This document shows positions 1 through 5,936 of a stretch of 8,070 nucleotides of DNA, piece after piece. The DNA is from an uncultured Spartobacteria bacterium (GTDB taxonomy: Bacteria; Verrucomicrobiota; Verrucomicrobiia; Chthoniobacterales; UBA6821): contig CAIKYN010000115.1 of NCBI GenBank assembly GCA_903831635.1, positions 1 to 8,070 on the forward strand. Reading direction: 5' to 3'. Both the position numbers and the translations under genes were made by a program. The notes beneath the pieces were generated by a model that did no database searches, was not told where the DNA came from, and saw only the letters and a list, made by a program, of their open reading frames with translations. Positions within the stretch are counted from its first letter, which is position 1; every line of letters begins with the position of its first letter.

Positions 1-302
1 CTCTCGATATTTGCTCCTATCTTGATCGAGGAAATAACCTCGCGCAGATCCGAGGCCACAGGCTGGAAACGGCTCATGACCTCGATCCCCTCATGGTCAA
101 TCTGCATTTCAAGCAAGTCGATCTCTTCGTCGTCGGCGATGGAGTTATTGCACCAGTCGTCATCACGCTCAAGCAACCCCTTAATGGAATTCTTGAGATT
201 CAGCTGCGCCAGGCTGGACATCTTCAGCACGCTGCTCCGGAGCTGGTCCAGTGCCGTGGTGAAAATTGAAATCGTATGAACTTTGGAGGGCTCTTTGTGC
301 AT
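1..302 (-). CDS. phoU: PhoU, phosphate transport/signalling regulator (partial, C-terminus beyond left edge)
   Basis: Reading the minus strand from an ATG at 302-300 gives an open frame of about 100 codons to the window edge, beginning MHKEPSKVHTISIFTTALDQ. It matches the N-terminal half of PhoU: an amphipathic helical repeat with an acidic stretch (ADDEEIDLLEMQID, residues 56-69) followed by the family hallmark QPVASDLR (residues 80-87). PhoU is a cytoplasmic all-helical protein, usually about 220-230 residues, that links the PstSCAB transporter to the PhoR sensor kinase and represses the Pho regulon when phosphate is plentiful. It is the last gene of the operon, 17 bases after the pstB stop, as in classical pst operons. 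No Shine-Dalgarno is visible. An in-frame TTG at 323-321 overlaps the pstB stop and could be an alternative coupled start adding seven residues; the ATG is preferred. Identity is firm from motif plus context; the C-terminal half is not visible. Confidence 0.93.
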   Translation of the reverse strand, partial: MHKEPSKVHTISIFTTALDQLRSSVLKMSSLAQLNLKNSIKGLLERDDDWCNNSIADDEEIDLLEMQIDHEGIEVMSRFQPVASDLREVISSIKIGANIE

Positions 303-319
303 GGAGGTGATGGAAGGGG

Positions 320-1132
320 TCAACCGAATCGGCCGGTGATGTATTCCTCGGTCTGCTTCATCGAGGGATTAGTGAAAATTTTGCGTGTATTGTCAAATTC
401 CACAAGGTTTCCGAGATAGAAAAATGCGGTTAGCTCGGAGACGCGGCTCGCCTGCTGCATGTTGTGGGTCACGATGACGATGGTGAAGTCCTTCTTCAGT
501 TCGATGATCAGCTCCTCGACCTTCGCCGTCGCGATCGGATCCAATGCAGAGCAGGGCTCATCCATGAGTAGGATCTCGGGACGACTGGCCACCGCACGGG
601 CAATGCAGAGACGCTGCATCTGTCCACCGGAGAGTCCGAGAGCGCTGTCGTGGAGGCGATCCTTGACCTCATCCCAGAGAGCCGCGGAGCGCAGGCAGCG
701 CTCGACGGTCTCCTCCAGCACGGAACGGGTATTCTGACCTGCGATCCGGAGTGGATAGACGATATTCTCGAAGATCGACATGGGGAAGGGGTTCGATTTC
801 TGGAAGACCATTCCAATCCGTCGACGCAGGGCAATGATTTCGACCGAGGGATCGTAGATGCTCGTGCCATGAATCGTGATATCCCCCTCGTGACGCACCC
901 CGGGAATGAGTTCGTTCATCCGGTTGAAATTGCGAAGCAGTGTCGACTTTCCGCACCCCGAGGGGCCGATGAAGGCGGTCACCTTGCGCGAGGGAATCTC
1001 CAGATTGATTCCATGAAGAGCTTCCTTCTTGCCGTAGAAAAACTTGAAGTTATCGACCTTGATAAAATTCGTTTCACCGGGAGCAAAATCATTGGTGAGT
1101 TCCAAAGGGTGCTGGGAAGCTTCGGTGGTCAT
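320..1132 (-). CDS. pstB: PstB, phosphate ABC transporter ATP-binding protein
   Basis: A 270-residue cytoplasmic ATPase that powers phosphate import through PstC/PstA. All ABC ATPase motifs are intact: Walker A GPSGCGKST (56-64), Q-loop glutamine 111 in FQKSNPFPMSIFEN, signature LSGGQMQR (167-174), Walker B ILLMDEP (187-193), D-loop SALD (195-198) and H-loop histidine 223. PstB-specific features include the FNRMNELIPG stretch after Walker A, QKSNPFPMSI at the Q-loop and the C-terminal TEEYITGRFG. The N-terminal extension of about 20 residues before the first beta strand is modest and normal for the family. The start ATG lies 51 bases after the pstA stop, the largest gap inside the operon; this gap holds a run of T residues but no convincing hairpin, so readthrough is expected. 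Family assignment is essentially certain. Confidence 0.98.
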   Translation of the reverse strand: MTTEASQHPLELTNDFAPGETNFIKVDNFKFFYGKKEALHGINLEIPSRKVTAFIGPSGCGKSTLLRNFNRMNELIPGVRHEGDITIHGTSIYDPSVEIIALRRRIGMVFQKSNPFPMSIFENIVYPLRIAGQNTRSVLEETVERCLRSAALWDEVKDRLHDSALGLSGGQMQRLCIARAVASRPEILLMDEPCSALDPIATAKVEELIIELKKDFTIVIVTHNMQQASRVSELTAFFYLGNLVEFDNTRKIFTNPSMKQTEEYITGRFG

Positions 1133-1183
1133 GGATGTATATTCTTCGGTGGAGATGATTCCGACTAAGGTTAAAAAAAGAGA

Positions 1184-2074
1184 TTATCGGTGTTTCGGGG
1201 CAAAAATCACCTGAGCGAGAATATTGCTGAGGGTCACCAAAGCAACGAGGACCAGCGAGGCCGACCAAGCCAGCTTGATATGGTAGGCGTAGGGGAGCGA
1301 GGCGAAGTTGTAGATCAGCACCGAGAGGGAGGCCGTCGGCTCCATGATGCCCTTGATCCAGTTCTGACTGAAGAGCGCTGTGAAGAGCACCGGCGCGGTC
1401 TCACCGGCGGCACGCGCCACGGCCAGCATAACTCCGGTCATGATAGCAGGCATCGCCTCGGGAAGAACAATGCGCCAGATCGTCTGGAAGGGCGTGGCTC
1501 CAACACCGAAGGAGGCCTCACGGAAGGCGTAGGGAACCCCTAACAGCGCTTGCTCGGCAGTCAGCAGGATCGTGGGGAGGATTAGGATGGCCAGCGCGAT
1601 TCCTCCGGCGAGAGCGGAGAATTTGTGAGTCGTCATCACCACGGCTGCAAATGCGAAAACACCGCAGATAATCGAGGGAATCCCGGTAAGCAGTTTGGCA
1701 ACGAATCGCACAGCGGAAGCCAACCACGAAACAGGCGCGTATTCGTTGACAAAAATCGCCGCCAAAATCCCAAGTGGAACCGAGAACACAAGCGAGATCC
1801 CGACCATGACAAGAGTCCCCAGAATGGCATTTCCAAAACCTCCACCATCCATGCCTGGAGCAGGGGGAAGCTGCGTGAAGAGATTCGCCGAGAGCAGGGG
1901 GAATCCGTTCTGGATCACCAGAATCACGATAGAAAAAAGCGGCACCAGCGTCAGCAAGGAGAGCGCGATGCAAAGGCCAGTCAGGAAGCGATTGCGGAAC
2001 AACCTGAAGACAGAAGTCCCTTTTCCGTCAGCGGAGAAGAAATTTTTATCAGAGTGAGAGGCTGTGTTTGTCAT
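1184..2074 (-). CDS. pstA: PstA, phosphate ABC transporter permease
   Basis: A 296-residue inner-membrane permease that forms the phosphate channel with PstC. After a polar N-terminus of about 28 residues, hydrophobic segments lie near residues 31-55, 82-108, 120-147, 154-173, 207-233 and 266-290, giving the expected six-helix layout. The cytoplasmic EAA loop that docks onto PstB is clear at about 185-211 (REASFGVGATPFQTIWRIVL followed by PEAMPAI), and the conserved permease segment ARAAGETAPVLFTA follows at 220-233. GIPSIICGVFAF at 131-142 is also typical of PstA. The gene starts 14 bases after the pstC stop, so translational coupling is likely; the upstream bases lack a purine-rich Shine-Dalgarno. 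Distinguished from PstC by order, by the RAAGETAPVLFTA motif and by the glycine-rich periplasmic loop (GMDGGGFGNAI, 74-84). Confidence 0.97.
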   Translation of the reverse strand: MTNTASHSDKNFFSADGKGTSVFRLFRNRFLTGLCIALSLLTLVPLFSIVILVIQNGFPLLSANLFTQLPPAPGMDGGGFGNAILGTLVMVGISLVFSVPLGILAAIFVNEYAPVSWLASAVRFVAKLLTGIPSIICGVFAFAAVVMTTHKFSALAGGIALAILILPTILLTAEQALLGVPYAFREASFGVGATPFQTIWRIVLPEAMPAIMTGVMLAVARAAGETAPVLFTALFSQNWIKGIMEPTASLSVLIYNFASLPYAYHIKLAWSASLVLVALVTLSNILAQVIFAPKHR

Positions 2075-2088
2075 GAGTCAGGTCAGGA

Positions 2089-3051
2089 TTAGCGAAGGCC
2101 CGCCGTCGCTTTCTGAGTACGACGGAGAACTGCCTCACCCGCGATATTCACTCCGAGAGTAAGCATGACCAGCAGGGCTGCGGCATACATGAGGGCGCTG
2201 ACCTGAATGCCATCGGCTTCGGCAAACTGGTTGGCAAGAAGGGCCGAGAGAGTATTGGAGGGGGAGAGCAACGACCAGGAAAGACGCTGACTGTTTCCAA
2301 TGAGCATGGCCACCGCCATGGTCTCCCCCATCGCCCTGCCGAATGCTAGAATGCCCGAGGCCACGATGCCGGGGGCAGCCGTCGGGATGATAACGCTCAG
2401 TATGGTCTCCCAGCGGGTGGCACCCAGGGCGTACGATCCTTCGCGAAGCGCGTAGGGAACCGCCACCAGGGAGGAGCGCGAGATCGCGGTAATCGTTGGA
2501 AGAACCATCAAGGCAAGAACAAGACTGGCGGTCAGGAGACTATTCCCATAAGCCGGACCCGCCAGGAATGGGATAAAGCCGAACTTGGCGGCGATCACAG
2601 CCCCGTACTTTTGTACCAGAGGAATCACCACAAAGATTCCCCAAAGTCCGTAGACAACACTTGGGATGGCAGCCAGCAGCTCAACAACAAAACGAATGAC
2701 CTGACGGATCGCCGGAGGAAGGAAATCCTCACTCAGGAAGAGAGCAATCGCCAACCCAAGAGGGAGCGCCAAAAGGAGCGCCAGAAAACTACTGGCAGCG
2801 GTACCGATCAATACAGGCAGGACACCAAAGACTTCCCTGTTTGGACTCCATTGAATTCCCGTGATGAATCCAAGGCCGAACTTGCTGATGGCTGGCCAGG
2901 CCTTGAACAAAATCTCCCCGACAATGAAAGCTAGGAGGGTAATGGTCAGGATCGAGGCAAGCAGACAGGCTATCCGGAAGAAGTCCGGACGTGGGCGGTA
3001 TTCTTGAGTAACGGGACGGGAGGGTCCTGTCGTTGAGATGTTACCGCCCAC
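2089..3051 (-). CDS. pstC: PstC, phosphate ABC transporter permease
   Basis: A 320-residue inner-membrane permease, partner of PstA. Six hydrophobic segments are visible near residues 27-50, 77-107, 118-145, 172-190, 224-250 and 283-305. The EAA loop that contacts PstB lies at about 203-229 (REGSYALGATRWETILSVII followed by PTAAPGI), and the PstC hallmark GRAMGETMAVAMLIGN is at 238-253. FGVLPVLIGTAASS (75-88) and AIPSVVYGLWGIF (128-140) are also typical. The predicted start is GTG (3051-3049), 36 bases after the pstS stop; I found no nearby in-frame ATG, and an AGCAGG about 11 bases upstream is at best a weak ribosome site, so the exact start is less certain than the identity. The first 23 residues are polar and probably cytoplasmic. 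Confidence 0.96.
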   Translation of the reverse strand: MGGNISTTGPSRPVTQEYRPRPDFFRIACLLASILTITLLAFIVGEILFKAWPAISKFGLGFITGIQWSPNREVFGVLPVLIGTAASSFLALLLALPLGLAIALFLSEDFLPPAIRQVIRFVVELLAAIPSVVYGLWGIFVVIPLVQKYGAVIAAKFGFIPFLAGPAYGNSLLTASLVLALMVLPTITAISRSSLVAVPYALREGSYALGATRWETILSVIIPTAAPGIVASGILAFGRAMGETMAVAMLIGNSQRLSWSLLSPSNTLSALLANQFAEADGIQVSALMYAAALLVMLTLGVNIAGEAVLRRTQKATAGLR

Positions 3052-3087
3052 GGGAATAATGACCTGCTGGTAGGATCAGATAGAACC

Positions 3088-4092
3088 TTACTTGACAGTG
3101 GCAAGCGCGGCCTGAACCTTGGCCACCACGTTTGCAGGAAGCGTGATATAACCGAGCTCAGGAGCGACTGCCTGACCTGTGGTGAGACCGTAGTTCACGA
3201 AGGCCTTCACGGCTGCCGCCTTGGCGGCATCAGTGTAAGTTTTCTTCACGAGGAGCCAGGTGAAGGTGGCAATCGGGTAGTCGTTGGCACCCTCGGGATC
3301 GGTGATAAAAGCGCGGAGATTCTCTGGAAGGTTCACTGAGGCAAGCGTTGCCGCACCACTCTCGATACTCGGAGAGATGAAGTTGCCGGCCTTGTTCTGA
3401 AGAGCGGCCATGGTGAGCTTGTTGTTCTCGGCATAACCGAACTCCACATAACCGATGGCTCCCGGGGTCTGCTTGATAAGGGCGGTGACACCATCATTAC
3501 CCTTGCCGGCAACACCGACGGGCCAGGTCACAGACTTACCGCTTCCAACCTTGCTGGCAAAGTCAGCGCTCACTGCGTCCAGGTGGGCGGTGAAAACAGC
3601 CGTCGTTCCACTGCCGTCCGAGCGGGCGACAACAGTCACGGGCAGATTAGGGAGCGTGATGCCGGAGTTGTCCTTGGCAATGATCGGATCGTTCCAGCTC
3701 TTAATGGTGCCAAGAAGGATTCCGATGTAGGCATCACGAGAAAGCTTCAGACCGGCCTGAACTCCGGGGATATTGTAGGCGAGAACGATCGTTCCGGCCG
3801 TTGCGGGGAGCATCAGGACATTGCCGCTGACCTTGGTAATTTCCGCATCGGACATTGCGACGTCACTGGCACCGAAATCGGTGATTCCATCGCTGAACTG
3901 CTTCACGCCCGCACCGCTTCCTACTCCCTGGTAGTTCACCGTGGTGTCGGCATTGGCCTTGTGAAAATCGGCAGCCCAACGGAGATACAGTGGGGCAGGA
4001 AAAGTGGCTCCGGACGCGTTAAGTGCCGTGGCGGCATTTGCCTGAAAAACAGATGCGGCAAGGAGAGTTGCAAGTAGGATGTTTCTGGTCAT
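3088..4092 (-). CDS. pstS: PstS, periplasmic phosphate-binding protein
   Basis: A 334-residue substrate-binding protein that captures inorganic phosphate in the periplasm and delivers it to PstC/PstA. Residues 1-20 form a Sec signal peptide (MTRNILLATLLAASVFQANA) with a likely signal peptidase I cut after ANA. There is no lipobox cysteine, so the mature protein should be soluble, as in Gram-negative bacteria. Phosphate-site segments are present: LNASGATFPAPLY (24-36), YQGVGSGAGVKQF (54-66), TDFGASDVAMSD (71-82) and ARSDGSGTT (156-164), where Arg157, Asp159, Ser161 and Thr163 fall in the family's anion-binding loop. The C-terminal half (TWLLVKKTY, 278-286; KAFVNYGLTTGQ, 296-307) matches PstS. 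It is the first gene of the operon, usually the most highly expressed. No Shine-Dalgarno precedes the ATG. Its upstream region carries repeated 7-mers that could bind a regulator. Confidence 0.98.
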   Translation of the reverse strand: MTRNILLATLLAASVFQANAATALNASGATFPAPLYLRWAADFHKANADTTVNYQGVGSGAGVKQFSDGITDFGASDVAMSDAEITKVSGNVLMLPATAGTIVLAYNIPGVQAGLKLSRDAYIGILLGTIKSWNDPIIAKDNSGITLPNLPVTVVARSDGSGTTAVFTAHLDAVSADFASKVGSGKSVTWPVGVAGKGNDGVTALIKQTPGAIGYVEFGYAENNKLTMAALQNKAGNFISPSIESGAATLASVNLPENLRAFITDPEGANDYPIATFTWLLVKKTYTDAAKAAAVKAFVNYGLTTGQAVAPELGYITLPANVVAKVQAALATVK

Positions 4093-4200
4093 GGATTTGT
4101 GGATTAAGTAGATTACTCAGAGTGATTTTGTGAAGAAAGACAATCCCTTTCGTGTGACATTCCTGACACGAAAACTCCACGAAATTCCCTCCAAACGCAC
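4093..4200 (-). promoter_or_regulatory. pst operon upstream region (probable phosphate-responsive promoter)
   Basis: This gap separates the lipoate-ligase-family gene from pstS, both on the minus strand, and must hold the pst promoter unless that gene is cotranscribed. It is more AT-rich than its neighbours. Two TGTCA words lie 9 bp apart (minus strand, 4168-4164 and 4159-4155), recalling the TGTCA core of the enterobacterial Pho box, although the classical period is 11 bp. Possible minus 10 hexamers are TAATCT (4115-4110) and the overlapping TACTTAAT (4110-4103), but no minus 35 sits at good spacing, so the transcription start cannot be placed. Role inferred from position and operon identity. 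Confidence 0.5.
4148..4184. repeat. Three-copy CACGAAA element: inverted repeat plus 11-bp-spaced direct repeat
   Basis: On the plus strand, CACGAAA occurs at 4167-4173 and 4178-4184, a direct repeat with a 4-bp spacer and an 11-bp period. A reverse-complement copy TTTCGTG lies at 4148-4154. The first direct copy and the inverted copy together form a perfect 8-bp inverted repeat (TTTCGTGT at 4148-4155 and ACACGAAA at 4166-4173) with a 10-bp spacer. Seven-base half-sites with 4-bp spacers match the geometry known for OmpR/PhoB-family regulators, but the half-site sequence is not the enterobacterial one. It lies 56-92 bases upstream of the pstS ATG. The inverted part could instead form a weak hairpin at the end of the upstream gene; there is no U-tract right after it, which argues against an intrinsic terminator. 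Confidence 0.6.
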
Positions 4201-4887
4201 TTATCTGCGATAGTTCCATTCATCAGTTCCATAGCGCGTTAGGACCGACTCCTTCGCCACCATCAGTAGGGGAGCACCGAGTTCCTTGATTTCAAGGGTA
4301 TGACTAAAGGCCTCCGCCCATCTTTCTGGTGAAATCCGAACCGGATTCCATCCAGGGATATCCGAAATACTGAGACTCCCCTGGTAAAGGAGTGCCCCCC
4401 CACTACGCCGGAGGGCGCCACCTAGCACCTTCCTCCCCCCGATCAAAAGATCGTCGGTGGCCGGTGCTTCAAAGCATGAGGCCCCTAGCATGACATCACC
4501 GGCCCCAGCTAGATCGGTGGAGACTGAAAGATGTGATCGAATCCACTCGGATAATTTCCCGTGCAGCGCCTTGTAAAAAGCTGTCGGCGGCTCGGACGCA
4601 ACTCTTTCTTCAGCGGGAACCATCAGGGAAAAGGTCAGATCCTCTCCATGGGAGACCATTCCGCCCCCAGTCCATCGCCTGACGGCAGGAACACCCGGAT
4701 GGGTGGCTTGGACTTCCTCGATCTTCTGAAAATAGCCGAAGGTCACCCAGGCGGATTCCCAATGGTAAATCCTGAGCGTTGGCCAGGAGACCTCTTTTAG
4801 CAGCACCTCATCCAGCGCCATCTGCATCGGCCCGTCGAATGCCTCTCCCGGATGAGTGGGTAGCAAAAGGTCCATTCGAGAGAACAT
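4201..4887 (-). CDS. Lipoate-protein ligase A / LipM-type octanoyltransferase family protein
   Basis: A cytoplasmic biotin/lipoate A/B ligase-fold protein of about 228 residues, expected to attach lipoyl or octanoyl groups to the lipoyl domains of 2-oxoacid dehydrogenases or the glycine cleavage H protein. Visible motifs: an N-terminal NMALDE-like segment (PMQMALDEVLL, 20-30), LRIYHWESAWVTFGYFQKIEEV (38-59), RRWTGGG (70-76) with a following histidine at 80, and SCFEAP (137-142) leading to LLIGGRKVLGGALRRSGGALLYQGSLSI. Lys153 in GGRK aligns with the lipoyl-AMP-binding lysine of LplA; Cys138 sits where LipM/LipL octanoyltransferases carry their catalytic cysteine. The protein lacks the accessory C-terminal domain of E. 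coli LplA. Start choice is uncertain: ATG at 4887, with alternatives at 4926 (13 residues longer, encroaching on the divergent gap) and 4875. Family is firm; ligase versus octanoyltransferase is open, with the cysteine favouring LipM-like chemistry. Confidence 0.82.
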   Translation of the reverse strand: MFSRMDLLLPTHPGEAFDGPMQMALDEVLLKEVSWPTLRIYHWESAWVTFGYFQKIEEVQATHPGVPAVRRWTGGGMVSHGEDLTFSLMVPAEERVASEPPTAFYKALHGKLSEWIRSHLSVSTDLAGAGDVMLGASCFEAPATDDLLIGGRKVLGGALRRSGGALLYQGSLSISDIPGWNPVRISPERWAEAFSHTLEIKELGAPLLMVAKESVLTRYGTDEWNYRR

Positions 4888-4970
4888 TTCCCTATACTGA
4901 ACTCTCCCGGAGCCACGCCGCCACACCTTTTTCTTCCCGACTCCTCCCGCACTGCTCTACGCTCTTTTTT
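4888..4970. promoter_or_regulatory. Divergent intergenic region between the lipoate-ligase-family gene and parB
   Basis: These 83 bases separate two genes transcribed away from each other, so promoters for both are expected here or just inside the genes. On the minus strand a TATAGG word lies immediately before the 4887 start, which would place any transcript driven by it at or inside the coding start and favours the 4875 ATG in that case. On the plus strand the region just before parB is pyrimidine-rich (TTTTTCTTCCC, then a run of six T next to the ATG) with no purine-rich ribosome site and only poor minus 10 matches (TACGCT, 4958-4963). No operator or parS-like palindrome is seen. Confidence 0.3.
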
Positions 4971-5921
4971 ATGGCAACGTCAGATTCAGGAAACACCCCC
5001 AAGGAATCAGCCGGCAAAGGCCTCGGAAAGGGGCTTGGAAAAGGATTGGGCAAAGGCCTGGGCGCCCTCATCAACACTCGCGTGGCTGCACCAGTCCCCT
5101 CAGAAGAACATGGCGAACGCATCCAGCAGATCCGCCTCGACCAGATCATCGCCAGCCCTCTCCAACCTCGCACCGAGTTCCGGGATGACCAACTGCGAGA
5201 TCTGATAGATTCGATCCGCGAACGGGGCATCATCCAGCCCCTGATCGTCCGCCTGGTGGGCGGCAAGTACGAACTGATCGCCGGTGAGCGTCGCATGCGT
5301 GCCTCGCTTGAAGTAGGCCTGACCGAGGCGCCTGTCATCGTTCGCAAAGCCTCAGATCAGGAGGTTCTTGAGCTGGCACTTATCGAGAACCTTCAGCGAG
5401 CAGACCTCAATCCCATCGAGGAAGCCAACGCCTACAGCCGCCTCTCCAAGGAATTCCGCCTCTCCCAGGAAGAGATCGCCAAGCGTGTCGGCAAAAGCCG
5501 CCCAGCCGTTGCCAATGCGATGCGCCTCATGGAACTCGATCCCGAAGTCCAGGCACACCTCACCCAGGGACGCCTGACCGTGGGCCATGCCAAAGTCCTG
5601 CTCGGCCTTAAGAACCCCGAGGAGCAGCGCCTGCTGGCCGAGAAGCTGATCAGGATCAATGCCTCGGTGCGTGACGCGGAGCAACTCGTGGCGGAACACC
5701 TTGCCGGATCAACGGGTGAGAAAAAGAGGCGTGGAGGCAAAGGCCGGATCACGAAAGAGGCTCCGGCCCATATCAAAAATATCGAAAACCGCCTCCGCCA
5801 GCGTTTCAACACAGGAATCTCCCTCCACCACGGAGACAAAAAAGGGCACATCTCCATCGACTATTATGGGAACGACGATCTCCACCGTCTCCTTGGAGAA
5901 CTTGGGGTCCAGTTGGATTGA
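4971..5921 (+). CDS. parB: ParB/Spo0J family chromosome-partitioning protein
   Basis: A 316-residue CTP-dependent DNA clamp that loads at parS sites and, with the ATPase ParA, segregates the chromosome origin. The N-terminus carries an expanded GKGL tract (15-30) ending in the family's GKGLGALI motif. The N-terminal domain then shows IASPLQPRTEF (60-70), GIIQPLIVR (86-94), the CTP-binding motif GERRMRA (105-111) and ENLQRADLNPIEEA (139-152). A helix-turn-helix follows at about 163-187 (LSQEEIAKRVGKSRPAVANA), then VGHAKVLLGL (204-213) and, after a basic linker (KKRRGGKGR, 251-259), a C-terminal dimerisation domain ending in LGELGVQLD. The frame is open upstream to an ATG at 4779, but those 64 codons overlap the divergent gene and look nothing like ParB, so ATG 4971 is chosen. 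No Shine-Dalgarno is present. parA is not adjacent. Methionine in GERRMRA replaces the aromatic residue common in other ParBs. Confidence 0.96.
   Translation: MATSDSGNTPKESAGKGLGKGLGKGLGKGLGALINTRVAAPVPSEEHGERIQQIRLDQIIASPLQPRTEFRDDQLRDLIDSIRERGIIQPLIVRLVGGKYELIAGERRMRASLEVGLTEAPVIVRKASDQEVLELALIENLQRADLNPIEEANAYSRLSKEFRLSQEEIAKRVGKSRPAVANAMRLMELDPEVQAHLTQGRLTVGHAKVLLGLKNPEEQRLLAEKLIRINASVRDAEQLVAEHLAGSTGEKKRRGGKGRITKEAPAHIKNIENRLRQRFNTGISLHHGDKKGHISIDYYGNDDLHRLLGELGVQLD
5013..5060 (+). repeat. Four tandem 12-base repeats encoding GKGL in parB
   Basis: Four consecutive 12-base units each encode Gly-Lys-Gly-Leu: GGCAAAGGCCTC, GGAAAGGGGCTT, GGAAAAGGATTG and GGCAAAGGCCTG. Units 1 and 4 differ at one base, while units 2 and 3 differ from them and from each other only at synonymous positions. 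All DNA differences are therefore silent, so the peptide repeat is preserved although the nucleotide repeat has decayed. Confidence 0.9.
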
Positions 5922-5936
5922 TGCTACGTTAGCGTT

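Noticed and set aside
650..1168. Long plus-strand open frame antisense to pstB
   Set aside because: It mirrors a fully motif-verified pstB, has no recognisable domain, and its length is explained by codon bias of the opposite strand.
1133..1183. Terminator or attenuator between pstA and pstB
   Set aside because: A run of seven T follows the pstA stop on the minus strand, but I could find no GC-rich stem before it.
3052..3087. Hairpin between pstS and pstC that could limit downstream expression
   Set aside because: Only a 3-bp CCT/AGG stem is visible, too weak to call.
4148..4173. Intrinsic terminator for the lipoate-ligase-family gene
   Set aside because: The 8-bp inverted repeat has a 10-base loop, AT-rich outer stem bases and no adjacent U-tract on the minus strand, so an operator is the better reading.
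4779..4970. 64-codon upstream extension of parB
   Set aside because: It overlaps the lipoate-ligase-family gene and its composition (proline, serine and arginine rich) does not resemble any ParB N-terminus; ATG 4971 directly precedes typical ParB sequence.
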